From assembly GCA_965224525.1 (NCBI GenBank), contig OZ245050.1, forward strand, positions 682,001 through 746,000: a stretch of DNA of 64,000 bases. The letters are read 5' to 3'. Positions 1 through 9,847 of the stretch are shown piece after piece. This DNA is from Granulosicoccus sp036478565. GTDB taxonomy: Bacteria > Pseudomonadota > Gammaproteobacteria > Granulosicoccales > Granulosicoccaceae. The position numbers and the translations under genes are program-made. Every line of letters starts with the position of its first letter. Position 1 is the stretch's first letter. Below the pieces are notes generated by a model, which did no database searches, had not been told where the DNA came from, and worked only from the letters and a program-made list of their open reading frames with translations.

Positions 1-1517
1 GCGGCATTTCCAAACGTTTTGGCGCTGTTGTCGCGAATCAGGATATAGACCTGAAAGTACGTCGCGGTAGCATCCACGGCATTGTTGGTGAAAACGGTGC
101 TGGAAAAAGCACCCTGATGAGCATTCTGTACGGCTTTTATCAGGCGGACGAGGGTGATGTGCTGATCAATGGTCAGCTGGTCAATATTCAGAGTTCCAGC
201 GATGCCATAGCCGCAGGTATTGGAATGGTGCACCAGCATTTCATGCTGGTCGATACTTTTAGCGTACTGGAAAATGTCATGCTGGGTGCGGAGGGCAATG
301 CTCTGATATCCGTCAGCGCGGCAGCTGCACGACGCGAACTTACCCGCCTCGCGGATGAGTTCCAGTTGTCTGTGCATGTTGACTCACTGGTCGGAAATTT
401 GCCAGTTGGCGAACAGCAACGTACTGAAATTCTGAAAGCGCTGTATCGAAATGCAGAAATTTTGATTCTGGATGAGCCTACGGGTGTCTTGACGCCACAG
501 GAAGCCGATCAACTGTTCAAGGTGCTTAACGCGTTGAAGGCGCGTGGTACAACCATTATTTTGATCACGCACAAGTTGCGCGAAATTATGGCGATTACGG
601 ATACCGTTTCCGTACTACGGCTAGGTCGTATGGTGGAGCATCTTGAAACCCCAAATACCAGCATGAGTGAATTGGCTGAACTCATGGTTGGTCGCCCTCT
701 GGAGACGCGAAATTTTCAGCGTACCGAACCTCTGGCGGCAGATGCTGCAGTGGGTGTTGATGTGATTGATCTGAGTCTAATAGATAGCAACGGTACATCG
801 CGACTGAACAATCTGAGCTTTCAGGTAAAAAGGGGTGAAATACTCGGTGTGGCCGGTGTAGCAGGTAACGGTCAGAGCAAATTACTGGAAGTTCTTGCAG
901 GTATCACGCCGCCAACAACCGGACATGTTGTGATTAACGGTCACGACAATACGCCCAAAAAACCACTGGGGCCCGCAAAATTGCGGCGCTTTGGCGTAAA
1001 CCATGTGCCCGAGGACCGTTTGAAACTCGGTTTAATTAAGGCTTTTACTGCTGCCGAATCCTGTGTGCTTGGTTATCAACGCTCTGAGAAATTTAACTGG
1101 CGAGGTTTGTTGCAGCTCGATACTATCCGAAGAACCTGCGCCAGGTTGATGAAGGATTTTGATGTTCGCCCCGGGAACCCCAAACTGCGGTCCAGTAATT
1201 TTTCCGGTGGTAATCAACAAAAACTGATTCTGGCGCGCGAGCTTGATAAATCTCCCGAAGTATTGTTGATCGGTCAACCAACAAGGGGTGTCGATATTGG
1301 CGCTATCGAATTGATCCATGAAAAAATTGTCGCCATGCGCGATGAAGGCTGTGCTGTGTTGCTGGTGTCGGTCGAGCTGGACGAAATCATGGCCTTGAGC
1401 GATCGAATCATTGTTATGTATGAGGGGCGAATCGTTGGCGAGATGACAGGTCAAAATGCTGATAAAACCACGCTTGGCCTGATGATGGCCAACGCACATC
1501 AGGATGTCGCTGCATGA
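1..1517 (+). CDS. Nucleoside/simple-sugar ABC transporter ATP-binding protein (5' partial)
   Basis: Cytoplasmic ATPase of a BMP-type (RbsA/YufO-like) importer. The reading frame is already open at base 3, so the true start lies left of the window. The first Walker A (GENGAGKST) is at bases 87-113, upstream of the first in-window ATG at 117, so that ATG is not the start. Two nucleotide-binding halves are visible: the first has LPVGEQQR as its signature region and ILILDEPT as Walker B. The second has GVAGNGQS as a degenerate Walker A and SGGNQQK as signature, which is typical of this dual-domain family. The stop overlaps the next permease by four bases (ATGA), so the three genes form one operon. 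The substrate is inferred from family; the lipoprotein receptor gene is not in view. Confidence 0.93.
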   Translation, partial: GISKRFGAVVANQDIDLKVRRGSIHGIVGENGAGKSTLMSILYGFYQADEGDVLINGQLVNIQSSSDAIAAGIGMVHQHFMLVDTFSVLENVMLGAEGNALISVSAAAARRELTRLADEFQLSVHVDSLVGNLPVGEQQRTEILKALYRNAEILILDEPTGVLTPQEADQLFKVLNALKARGTTIILITHKLREIMAITDTVSVLRLGRMVEHLETPNTSMSELAELMVGRPLETRNFQRTEPLAADAAVGVDVIDLSLIDSNGTSRLNNLSFQVKRGEILGVAGVAGNGQSKLLEVLAGITPPTTGHVVINGHDNTPKKPLGPAKLRRFGVNHVPEDRLKLGLIKAFTAAESCVLGYQRSEKFNWRGLLQLDTIRRTCARLMKDFDVRPGNPKLRSSNFSGGNQQKLILARELDKSPEVLLIGQPTRGVDIGAIELIHEKIVAMRDEGCAVLLVSVELDEIMALSDRIIVMYEGRIVGEMTGQNADKTTLGLMMANAHQDVAA

Positions 1518-2650
1518 GTATCAAACTCATCAATACCAGCAGCATTCCTCTGCCAGGCTGGCTAGAAATCGGCGTCATTCCGGTATTGAATATTGTACTG
1601 GCGTTGTTTTTTGCCGGACTGATCATGTTGGCCATCGGTGTTAATCCGGTAGAGGCCGTCGGCATAATGATCAAGGGTGCTTTTAGCTACGACGGTGCAC
1701 TTGGCTACACTCTCTATTACACAACCAATTTTATCTTCACTGGTCTTGCCGTGGCGGTTGCATTCCATGCCAGTTTGTTCAATATTGGTGGAGAAGGGCA
1801 GGCATATATCGGTGGTCTGGGTGTGGGCCTTGTCTTTCTACTGCTGGACGATTACTTGCCTGCAGTCTTGTTGATACCGATCGGCATTGCCGCCGCAGGA
1901 TTGTTTGGCGCAGCCTGGGCATTTATCCCTGCCTGGTTACAGGCGCATCGTGGCAGCCATATTGTCATCACTACCATCATGTTCAATTTTATTGCGTCGT
2001 CGATCATGGTATACCTGCTGGTCAATGTACTGATCAAACCCGGTCAGATGTCCCCCGAGTCCCGTGTGTTTGATGAAGCTGCCTGGCTACCGTTTATGCA
2101 TGAGTTCCTGGCATTATTTGGCGTCGAGGCAACTCGATCACCGTTAAATATGTCTCTGTTCTTTGCATTGGCCTGCTGCCTGTTTGTCTGGGTCTACATT
2201 TGGCGTACACGTTGGGGCTACGAGTTGCGGACAGCGGGCTACAGTGAATCTGCGGCTGTCTATGCAGGTATCCGACCCAAAAAAATCATCGTCAGCGCCA
2301 TGTGCATCTCTGGTGCGCTGGCAGGCTTTGTTGCTGTCAATGAAATCATGGGTGTGCACCATCGGCTATTGATGAATTTCACTGCCGGCTATGGCTTTAC
2401 TGGCATTGCTGTTTCGTTGATGGGCCGCAACCACCCGATTGGCATTATCATGGCCAGCCTGCTGTTCGGTGTGCTGTACCAGGGCGGGGCTGAGCTTGCT
2501 TTCGAGATACCCAAAATCACGCGTGAAATGGTCGTAGCGATCCAGGGACTGATTATTCTGTTCTCCGGTGCTCTGGCGCTGATGCTACGGCCATGGGTGG
2601 TACGTCTCTATCTGAAATTCAAGTCAGTAGATGCGCTGGTACCCACATGA
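1514..2650 (+). CDS. BMP-type nucleoside/sugar ABC transporter permease 1
   Basis: Inner-membrane permease of 378 residues, the larger of two paired permeases (YufP/BmpC type). Many hydrophobic helices are visible. The stretch IGGEGQAYIGGLG at about residues 91-103 and the late motif LMGRNHPIG fit the BPD_transp_2 family, which includes the LivH/RbsC-like nucleoside permeases. The start codon overlaps the ATPase stop by four bases and the stop overlaps the next permease by four bases, so the genes are translationally coupled. The substrate is probably purine nucleosides or a simple sugar, which sequence alone cannot settle. Confidence 0.92.
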   Translation: MSIKLINTSSIPLPGWLEIGVIPVLNIVLALFFAGLIMLAIGVNPVEAVGIMIKGAFSYDGALGYTLYYTTNFIFTGLAVAVAFHASLFNIGGEGQAYIGGLGVGLVFLLLDDYLPAVLLIPIGIAAAGLFGAAWAFIPAWLQAHRGSHIVITTIMFNFIASSIMVYLLVNVLIKPGQMSPESRVFDEAAWLPFMHEFLALFGVEATRSPLNMSLFFALACCLFVWVYIWRTRWGYELRTAGYSESAAVYAGIRPKKIIVSAMCISGALAGFVAVNEIMGVHHRLLMNFTAGYGFTGIAVSLMGRNHPIGIIMASLLFGVLYQGGAELAFEIPKITREMVVAIQGLIILFSGALALMLRPWVVRLYLKFKSVDALVPT

Positions 2651-3621
2651 TGGACTGGCTGCCAACCTTGTTTGCCATGCTCGACGCAACCTTGCGTGTT
2701 TCAACGCCTTTGATCCTGGCGTCAATGGCCGGGCTGTTCTCGGAGCGTTCCGGCATTGTTGATATCAGTCTGGAAGGCAAGATGCTGGCGAGTGCATTTG
2801 CTGCGGGCAGTGTTGCAGCTGTCACGGGCAGCGCGTGGTTGGCTCTGATCGGCGGGATAGTCGTCGGCATCGCCCTGGCATTGGTACACGGGTTTGCCTG
2901 TATCACACACCGTGGCAACCAGGTGGTTAGCGGGCTTGCAATCAATATTCTTGCTTCGGGTCTGACAGTGGTACTGGGCATCGCCTGGTTTTCGCAGGGC
3001 GGACAGACGCCAACGTTGTCAGGGGACGCGCGCTTCATGCCGCTCAAGTTGCCATTTGATGATGCAGCAAAGGATATTCCAGGCGTCGGTCGTTTTTACC
3101 ATGATGTGATCAGCGGCCATAACGTGTTGGTGTACATGGCGTTTCTGGCTGTCGTGGTGACCTGGTGGGTTGTCTATCGAACCCGCTTTGGCCTGCGGCT
3201 GCGGGCCGTTGGCGAGAACCCGCTAGCGGTCGATACCGCCGGATTGTCGGTCAGCAGAATTCGCTACTCTGCGGTGGCAATATGCGGGGCGCTTAGCGGC
3301 ATTGCCGGCAGTTATCTTTCGGTTGCTCAAAATGCATCGTTCGTCCGTGAAATGACGGCAGGACAGGGGTATATCGCGTTGGCAGCTCTGATATTTGGTA
3401 AATGGCGGCCTGTACCAGCCTTGCTGGCTTGTCTGATGTTCGGTTTTCTGGATGCTGCGGCAATACGCCTGCAAGGGGTGGTCCTGCCCGTTATTGGCGA
3501 GGTGCCAGTGCAAGCCATCCAGGCTTTGCCCTATGTTTTGACCGTTGTGCTGCTGGCAGGATTTATTGGCCGGGCCATCGCGCCAAAAGCGGTCGGTGTA
3601 CCGTTCGTGAAAGAGCGCTGA
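2647..3621 (+). CDS. BMP-type nucleoside/sugar ABC transporter permease 2
   Basis: Second permease of the importer, 324 residues from the ATG at 2647. That ATG overlaps the upstream TGA (ATGA at 2647-2650), the same arrangement as the previous junction. This makes it a better start than the more upstream ATG at 2593 inside the previous gene. Family signs are SERSGIVDISLEGKML near the N-terminus and GENPLAVDTAGLSV in the middle, matching the YufQ/NupQ side of the pair. It probably forms a heterodimeric channel with the preceding permease. Confidence 0.92.
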   Translation: MMDWLPTLFAMLDATLRVSTPLILASMAGLFSERSGIVDISLEGKMLASAFAAGSVAAVTGSAWLALIGGIVVGIALALVHGFACITHRGNQVVSGLAINILASGLTVVLGIAWFSQGGQTPTLSGDARFMPLKLPFDDAAKDIPGVGRFYHDVISGHNVLVYMAFLAVVVTWWVVYRTRFGLRLRAVGENPLAVDTAGLSVSRIRYSAVAICGALSGIAGSYLSVAQNASFVREMTAGQGYIALAALIFGKWRPVPALLACLMFGFLDAAAIRLQGVVLPVIGEVPVQAIQALPYVLTVVLLAGFIGRAIAPKAVGVPFVKER

Positions 3622-3702
3622 TTTGTTAAACTGTCTAGACTGGATGCCTCATAAATAGTCCAGGCTGGTTCTTCCCGCATCGTTCCACGAAATTTTTTAG
3701 CA

Positions 3703-5046
3703 ATGAATAAAATTCTGTTATCCCTGCCGATCGACGAAAAAGTCGGTATTGCTTTTTCCGGCGGCCTGGATACGTCAGCTGCAATCGCCTGGATGCGTCA
3801 GAAAGGCGCGGTGCCCTATGCCTATACGGCTGATCTGGGGCAGCCCGATGAGGACGATTTCACTGATATTGCCCGACGGGCAAAGTTGTATGGTGCAGAA
3901 GAGGCACGCACCGTCGACTGCACAGAAGTGCTGGTTCATGAAGGTTTGGTGGCCATCATGTGCGGTGCATTTCATATTGAAAGCGGTGGCAAGAAGTATT
4001 TTAATACCACACCACTTGGTCGCGCTGTAACGGGCACTATACTGGTGCGCGCGATGCAGGCCGATGATGTCCATATATGGGGCGACGGCTCAACCTATAA
4101 AGGCAATGATATAGAGCGATTCTATCGCTACGGCTTGATGACCAATGCCAATTTGCGTATTTACAAACCCTGGCTGGATCAAGACTTTGTTGCCGAACTG
4201 GGTGGGCGGGCCGAGATGAGCGAGTACCTGATCTCTAACGGATTCGAGTATCGTGCCAGTAAGGAAAAAGCTTATTCAACTGATTCAAACATCCTTGGCG
4301 CAACCCATGAAGCCAAGGATCTGGAGTATCTCGATAAAGGCATGAATATCGTAGAGCCAATCATGGGTGTCAAATACTGGGACGCCGATGTCGCGATAGA
4401 AGCCGAGGAAGTGTCGGTCACGTTTGACGAGGGATTGCCAGTGGCGCTAAATGGCAAGCGTTACAAGGATTCCGTTTGGCTGTTTCGTGAAGCCAATCGT
4501 ATCGGGGGCAGACACGGTCTGGGCATGTGTGATCAGATTGAAAATCGCATTATCGAGGCGAAGAGCCGTGGTATCTACGAAGCGCCTGGTATGGCACTTA
4601 TTCACATTGCTTACGAGCGTTTGCTTAATGGTATTCATAACGAAGATACTATTGACAACTACCGCGCACTGGGCCGCAGACTTGGCAAGCTGTTGTATCA
4701 GGGTCGTTGGTTTGACCCGCAGAGTCTGATGCTGCGAGACACGTTGCAAAAGTGGATTGGCCAGACAGTCAATGGCACGGTCACACTGGAACTACGGCGG
4801 GGCGATGACTACTCCATTGTCGATACTGTCAGTGATAACCTGACCTATAAACCGGAGAGTCTGTCAATGGAGGTGGTCGAAAATGAAGCGTTTAGTCCGC
4901 TCGATCGCATTGGACAATTGTCACTGCGTAATCTGGATATAGAAGACTCTCGCGAGAAGCTTAAAGACTATGCACAACGCGGCGCATTGCCGGCAGGCGA
5001 CAACATCAAACAGCTGATTGAAGCAGACAGTGATAGCGAAGCTTGA
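3703..5046 (+). CDS. argG: Argininosuccinate synthase
   Basis: Cytoplasmic enzyme of arginine biosynthesis joining citrulline and aspartate with ATP to give argininosuccinate. The 447-residue length matches the long E. coli type. The PP-loop ATP-binding motif SGGLDTSAA sits near residues 20-28. The conserved segments GDGSTYKGNDIERF and GRWFDPQSL are also present. It is preceded by about 80 bases of non-coding sequence after the ABC operon, so it probably has its own promoter. The stop lies inside the proposed start region of the next gene (overlap up to 29 bases), suggesting co-transcription with the selenium genes. No other arg gene is nearby. Confidence 0.97.
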   Translation: MNKILLSLPIDEKVGIAFSGGLDTSAAIAWMRQKGAVPYAYTADLGQPDEDDFTDIARRAKLYGAEEARTVDCTEVLVHEGLVAIMCGAFHIESGGKKYFNTTPLGRAVTGTILVRAMQADDVHIWGDGSTYKGNDIERFYRYGLMTNANLRIYKPWLDQDFVAELGGRAEMSEYLISNGFEYRASKEKAYSTDSNILGATHEAKDLEYLDKGMNIVEPIMGVKYWDADVAIEAEEVSVTFDEGLPVALNGKRYKDSVWLFREANRIGGRHGLGMCDQIENRIIEAKSRGIYEAPGMALIHIAYERLLNGIHNEDTIDNYRALGRRLGKLLYQGRWFDPQSLMLRDTLQKWIGQTVNGTVTLELRRGDDYSIVDTVSDNLTYKPESLSMEVVENEAFSPLDRIGQLSLRNLDIEDSREKLKDYAQRGALPAGDNIKQLIEADSDSEA

Positions 5047-6370
5047 AACGCCTGCGAACCCGGATTCGGTCACAGAAGGTGGCAGTAGATTGGAATCGGA
5101 TATTGCCACACATACGGTAGCAGATACCGTTTCGGCGACTGCCGAACCGAACTCAGCATTGGTAGCACCCGTTTTTAAGTCAGTAGCGGCATTGTCCAGC
5201 AAGCAGTCGACACATACAGTGACTGACTATCGCGCCTTGCTACTTGCCGGAACACCTTTGATGGATGTACGCGCGCCTGTGGAATTTGCGCGAGGCGCAA
5301 TCCCGGGTGCTGTTAATCGTCCTTTGCTTAGTGATGAAGAACGCCATCAAGTCGGTATCAGCTACAAACTTGATGGGCAAAACGCAGCTATCAAACTGGC
5401 AGCAGGATTGATTGATGACACCGAACGCGAGCGGCGTCTGACACAGTGGAAGACATTCGCTGATGCCCATCCAAAAGGGGCTCTGTATTGTTTTCGGGGA
5501 GGTTTGCGCTCACGCATTGTGCAACAATGGCTAAAAGATGTTGGTGTCAAACTGCCGTTGGTCGACGGTGGCTACAAGGCGATGCGTCGCTGGATTATTG
5601 ATACTCTCGAAGCATTGGTCAAACATCATCGATTTGTTTTGATCGCAGGCCGAACCGGTAGCGGTAAGACACTGCTTATCAAACAACTGGGTCGCAGTAT
5701 TGATCTTGAAGGGTTGGCCCGCCACCGTGGTTCGAGCTTTGGTCAGATGCTGGAGCTGCAACCTTCAAATATCGACTTCGAGAACGCCTTGACTGTGGCA
5801 TTGTTGCGGCTTGATGAGTCGGTACACCTCGCCGCTGACAGTACAGTTGTGTCTGCCGAATACACTGTCTGCGGTAACAACATCAGTGGTGAAGTCTCTG
5901 GCGCTTGCGTTTTTCTGGAAGACGAAGCTCGCCTGATAGGTAAGGTTTGTTTGCCCGATGTACTGCGAGAAGCCATGCAGCGAGCCCCCATAGCAATTCT
6001 GGAAACGCCAATGGCAAGCCGGATTGATTGCTGCTTCGACGACTATGTAACCGATCTGTTATCGCGCTACCAGACGCAACTGGGAGGGCAGGCAGGGTTT
6101 AACGCCTATGCTGTCAACCATCGGAGTAACCTGCTGCGAGTACAGAGGCGTTTTGGCGCCGAGAACACCAAACTTGCAATGACACTGTTGGACAAGGCAT
6201 TGGACCAACATCAACGAGCAGGTGATACCAGCGGCTATGCAGCCTTTATCGAACTGATGCTGACCAGCTATTACGATCCTATGTACGACTATCAATTGTC
6301 AGGAAAAGCACAACGTATTGAATTTACCGGAGATGCCGCTGCGATTGTTGAGTGGGCTGGCAGCAGGTGA
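5018..6370 (+). CDS. mnmH: tRNA 2-selenouridine/geranyl-2-thiouridine synthase (SelU/YbbB)
   Basis: Replaces sulfur by selenium at the wobble 2-thiouridine of certain tRNAs, using selenophosphate. An N-terminal rhodanese-like domain carries the catalytic cysteine in YCFRGGLRS (Cys158 from this start). A P-loop domain follows with GRTGSGKT at residues 211-218. The ATG at 5018 lies inside argG and gives an N-terminal tail of about 65 residues before the rhodanese fold, longer than in E. coli. A later start such as a TTG near 5090 is possible. The adjacent selD supplies selenophosphate, which strongly supports the role. Confidence 0.93.
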   Translation: MKQTVIAKLETPANPDSVTEGGSRLESDIATHTVADTVSATAEPNSALVAPVFKSVAALSSKQSTHTVTDYRALLLAGTPLMDVRAPVEFARGAIPGAVNRPLLSDEERHQVGISYKLDGQNAAIKLAAGLIDDTERERRLTQWKTFADAHPKGALYCFRGGLRSRIVQQWLKDVGVKLPLVDGGYKAMRRWIIDTLEALVKHHRFVLIAGRTGSGKTLLIKQLGRSIDLEGLARHRGSSFGQMLELQPSNIDFENALTVALLRLDESVHLAADSTVVSAEYTVCGNNISGEVSGACVFLEDEARLIGKVCLPDVLREAMQRAPIAILETPMASRIDCCFDDYVTDLLSRYQTQLGGQAGFNAYAVNHRSNLLRVQRRFGAENTKLAMTLLDKALDQHQRAGDTSGYAAFIELMLTSYYDPMYDYQLSGKAQRIEFTGDAAAIVEWAGSR

Positions 6371-8610
6371 CCGCGGCCCCGATAGTTGCTGATGTCGTTC
6401 TTGTGGGCGGTGGTCATAGCCATGCATTGCTGATACGGCACTGGGCCATGCATCCGTTACCCGGAGTACGTCTGACACTGGTATCACGTGACACATTGAC
6501 GCCGTATTCTGGCATGTTGCCGGGGCTGCTGGCTGGCCACTACAGCTTTGAGCAAACTCATGTCGACCTGTGCAAGCTGTGCGCCTGGGCGGGTATTCGA
6601 TTTATTGAAACCACAATGAGAGCTGTTAATCTGTATGCCCGAACGCTCTCGCTAGAGGGGCGGCCCGACATTGATTTTGATGTGCTGTCACTCGATACAG
6701 GCTCCACACCGGATTTATCCATTGCAGGGGCAGCCGAATACTCAACGCCGGTCAAGCCGGTATACAGCTTCCATGCGCGTTGGTTGAACATCAAACAGCG
6801 TGTGGAGTCCATGCCCGAAACCGACAAGCCGCTGCGCATTGGTGTGGTCGGTTCCGGCGCGGGTGGTTTTGAACTGATTCTGGCTATGCGGTACGCACTG
6901 CCAAAGCGTCGCTGCGAGTGTCACTGGTTTTTGTATGGCGAAACACCAGTGACTGATCGACCTCCACGAGTTGGTGAAAAAGTGCTGGCAGCCGCGCAGC
7001 GGAATGGCATTGAGATTCATACCGGATTTATTGTCAGCGAAGTACGCAAAGAGGGTGTGCAGGCGCGCGACGGGCGCACTGTGACTCTCGATGAAACGCT
7101 TTGGTGCACGGGTGCAATCGGCCCCGACTGGGTGACGGCAGCGGGTTTCGATACGGATAAACGCGGGTTTGTAGTAACCAATGAGTACTTGCAAAGCGTC
7201 TCGCACGATTTCGTATTTGCCACCGGTGATATCGGTACACAGCAGCAAACACCTAGCGCCAAAGCGGGTGTGTTTGCTGTGCGGCAGGCGCCGGTGCTGA
7301 TTGAAAACCTGCGGCGTTATCTGCGAGGCAAACGCCTCAAAACCTATCGACCACAAAATAATTTTATGAGTTTGATGGCAACCGGTGGTCGTTCCGCCAT
7401 TGGTAACCGAGGGCCATTGGTTCTGGAAGGTCCGTGGGTCTGGTGGTTGAAAAATCGTATAGATGCCAAGTTTATGCGGCGGTTGCACGAGCTTCCGCCG
7501 ATGCGTATCAGCACAGTTGTGCCGGTGCTCGATCAAGCTTTGCTTGAGACATCTGAGGTGAAAAATAGCGAAGATGACCACCTGGGTGCAAATGTTATGC
7601 GCTGTCGCGGCTGTGGTAGCAAGGTTGGAAGCAGTGTGTTGGACAAAGTGCTGGCATCGTTGGAAATCATTGAGTCAGCTGCGATAGTTGAAGGCCTGTC
7701 GATAGCCGGTGATGTCGCTGTGTTGAATACGGACAAGGCTTTACTGGTGCAATCGGTTGATCAATTGAGCGCCATTATTGATGACCCCTGGCGCTTTGGT
7801 CGAATTGCTGCACTGCATGCGCTGAGTGATGTGGTGACGATAAATGCCGAGCCGCAATCAGCACAGGTGCTGGTCTCGTTGCCGGCAGCCTCTTCCAAAG
7901 TTACTCAGCGGGAATTATCCCAACTGATGATGGGCATTGTATCGGCGTTAAATAGTGAAGGCTGCGCGTTGGTTGGTGGCCATACCTCGGAAGGCCTGGA
8001 GCTTGCGGTCGGCTTAGTGATAAACGCGACTGCTGTATCAGCCACATCCGCGCTGCACTCCGCAGATACCCTGCAGCCAGGAGACCGACTGATTCTGACG
8101 CAGGCCATTGGCATCGGGGTCCTGTTTGCCGGCTTAATGCAAACCAGGACGCAAGGCAAATACATTGCGTCAGCCATTCAGCACATGGAGCAAAGTAACC
8201 GGGCTGCTGCAGACATAGCCCGTCGATTCGATGCGAAGTGCATGACTGACATCACAGGCTTCGGATTGGTTGGCCACACCGATCGTATGTTACAGGCAGT
8301 TACTTTGAAGGCCAGGCTGTCGGTTGCAGACGTGCCGCTAATGGCAGGTGCGGCTGAATTGTCAGAGGGTGGAGTCAGAAGCAGTCTCTGGTCGCGCAAC
8401 CGCGAATTGCTGGATTCGTACGACGTACCGCCGACGATAAGTGAACCATGGCAGGCGCTGTTGTGTGATCCACAAACCGGTGGCGGGCTGTTGGCGGTCA
8501 TACCTGGCGAGCGAGCACAGCAGTGCATAGATGCTTTGCGCGCCGCCGGTTATACAGATGCTACCGATATCGGTGAACTGCTGGAAATGCCAAAACATGT
8601 ATTACAGTAA
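6367..8610 (+). CDS. selD: Oxidoreductase-SelD fusion: selenide, water dikinase
   Basis: About 747 residues. The first 390 or so form a pyridine-nucleotide-disulfide oxidoreductase domain: VLVGGGHSHA is the FAD-binding glycine motif, GVVGSGAGGFE the NAD(P) motif and FATGDIG the late FAD motif. The rest is selenophosphate synthetase, with catalytic Cys416 and Lys419 in GCGSK; the second cysteine of the E. coli GCGCK is serine here. This oxidoreductase-SelD layout is a known proteobacterial fusion. The GTG at 6367 overlaps the upstream TGA (GTGA) and is preferred to the GTG at 6352. With mnmH beside it and no selA or selB in view, the selenophosphate probably feeds tRNA modification. Confidence 0.94.
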   Translation: MTAAPIVADVVLVGGGHSHALLIRHWAMHPLPGVRLTLVSRDTLTPYSGMLPGLLAGHYSFEQTHVDLCKLCAWAGIRFIETTMRAVNLYARTLSLEGRPDIDFDVLSLDTGSTPDLSIAGAAEYSTPVKPVYSFHARWLNIKQRVESMPETDKPLRIGVVGSGAGGFELILAMRYALPKRRCECHWFLYGETPVTDRPPRVGEKVLAAAQRNGIEIHTGFIVSEVRKEGVQARDGRTVTLDETLWCTGAIGPDWVTAAGFDTDKRGFVVTNEYLQSVSHDFVFATGDIGTQQQTPSAKAGVFAVRQAPVLIENLRRYLRGKRLKTYRPQNNFMSLMATGGRSAIGNRGPLVLEGPWVWWLKNRIDAKFMRRLHELPPMRISTVVPVLDQALLETSEVKNSEDDHLGANVMRCRGCGSKVGSSVLDKVLASLEIIESAAIVEGLSIAGDVAVLNTDKALLVQSVDQLSAIIDDPWRFGRIAALHALSDVVTINAEPQSAQVLVSLPAASSKVTQRELSQLMMGIVSALNSEGCALVGGHTSEGLELAVGLVINATAVSATSALHSADTLQPGDRLILTQAIGIGVLFAGLMQTRTQGKYIASAIQHMEQSNRAAADIARRFDAKCMTDITGFGLVGHTDRMLQAVTLKARLSVADVPLMAGAAELSEGGVRSSLWSRNRELLDSYDVPPTISEPWQALLCDPQTGGGLLAVIPGERAQQCIDALRAAGYTDATDIGELLEMPKHVLQ

Positions 8611-8677
8611 GCAAGTTCGCTACGAACAGGCGTTCAGTTCGTTCAAATAATTCCCGTTTGGTTTTCAGGTTAAACCC

Positions 8678-9847
8678 ATGAGTCGAGCATTGTTGTGGTT
8701 ACGCACCGAACACAAACCTCTTGAACAACGGGCTGCCGTTACCCCGGCAGTTGCACGTTCGTTGATTGAGGCGGGCTATCGAATTGTTGTGGAAACATCA
8801 GAGCAGCGAGCTATTGATATTGCTGAGTATGCTGCTGTGGGTTGCGACACTGCAGAGGCCGGTGATTGGCAACAAGCGCCTGCCGATGCCATCGTCATCG
8901 GACTGAAGGAGCTGGATACAACGCTGGGCCCGTTTCGGCATCGGCATGTGCATTTCGCCCACGCGTACAAGTTTCAGCGTGGCTGGGAATCAACACTGGC
9001 AGCGTTTGCTGCTGGTGGTGGGAAACTGTATGACCTTGAATACCTGGTTGATGATCAACAGCGACGTGTTGCCGCATTTGGTTACTGGGCAGGTTATGTC
9101 GGTGCCGGGTTGGCATTGTTGGCGTTGGCAGCACAGCGCTCGTCAAATTCGATAGAAGCGCTTGAGTCGACTGCATCTCCAGGAAATACAGACTCATCAC
9201 AGACTTCCGGTTTGTTGGGCGCGCTGGATGCCTGGCCGCACCGTGAGGCATTGCAGTGCTGTGTGCAGCAAGCATTGCTCAATATGGCGGGCGGTAGTGG
9301 GCAACCACTCCAAGCGCTGGTCATCGGCGCACGGGGGCGCAGTGGTCGCGGTGCTGTGGATTTATGCCACTCGCTTGGTATTGAGACCACGGCATGGGAT
9401 ATCAAAGAGACGACAGCTGGCGGCCCGTTCGATGCAATTCTCGACCATGATGTACTGATCAATTGCGTGTTTGTCGATCAGCCTGTTCCGCCATTTACCA
9501 CATTGAAACATCTGGCTGAACCCGGCCGACGACTGGCCATTGTCAGCGATGTCGGCTGCGATCCCTATGGCGAGCAGAACCCCTTGCCAATCTACAATGA
9601 ATGCACCACGCTTGATAATCCGACCATGCGTTTGTTGCCAGCAACTGAAAACACACCACCGCTCGACCTGATCGCCATTGATCATCTGCCATCGCTGTTA
9701 CCGCTTGAAAGCAGCGAAGATTTCTCGCAACAGTTGTTAGCAACCTTGTTGACTATTGATGAGCTGGGCTCAGGTGCCTGGGGCCGCGCGGGGCAGTTGT
9801 TTGAGGAGAAGTTGAAAGCATCGTGCAGTGTGGCGGCTTCCAGTTGA
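8678..9847 (+). CDS. Saccharopine dehydrogenase (NAD+, L-lysine-forming type)
   Basis: 389 residues resembling LYS1-type saccharopine dehydrogenase, which interconverts saccharopine with lysine and 2-oxoglutarate. The N-terminus has the alanine-dehydrogenase/transhydrogenase-like start (LRTEHKPLEQRAAVTP). The middle has FAHAYKFQRGW followed by KLYDLEYLVD and FGYWAGYVGAG. A dinucleotide-binding region with VIGARGRSGRGAVDLC follows. It stands alone, 67 bases after selD and before a gene-poor patch. Whether it works in lysine degradation or synthesis cannot be told from the window. Confidence 0.88.
   Translation: MSRALLWLRTEHKPLEQRAAVTPAVARSLIEAGYRIVVETSEQRAIDIAEYAAVGCDTAEAGDWQQAPADAIVIGLKELDTTLGPFRHRHVHFAHAYKFQRGWESTLAAFAAGGGKLYDLEYLVDDQQRRVAAFGYWAGYVGAGLALLALAAQRSSNSIEALESTASPGNTDSSQTSGLLGALDAWPHREALQCCVQQALLNMAGGSGQPLQALVIGARGRSGRGAVDLCHSLGIETTAWDIKETTAGGPFDAILDHDVLINCVFVDQPVPPFTTLKHLAEPGRRLAIVSDVGCDPYGEQNPLPIYNECTTLDNPTMRLLPATENTPPLDLIAIDHLPSLLPLESSEDFSQQLLATLLTIDELGSGAWGRAGQLFEEKLKASCSVAASS

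Noticed and set aside
1032..1499. Long minus-strand frame inside the first ABC ATPase gene
   Set aside because: It is a shadow of a well-conserved coding frame with no independent motifs.
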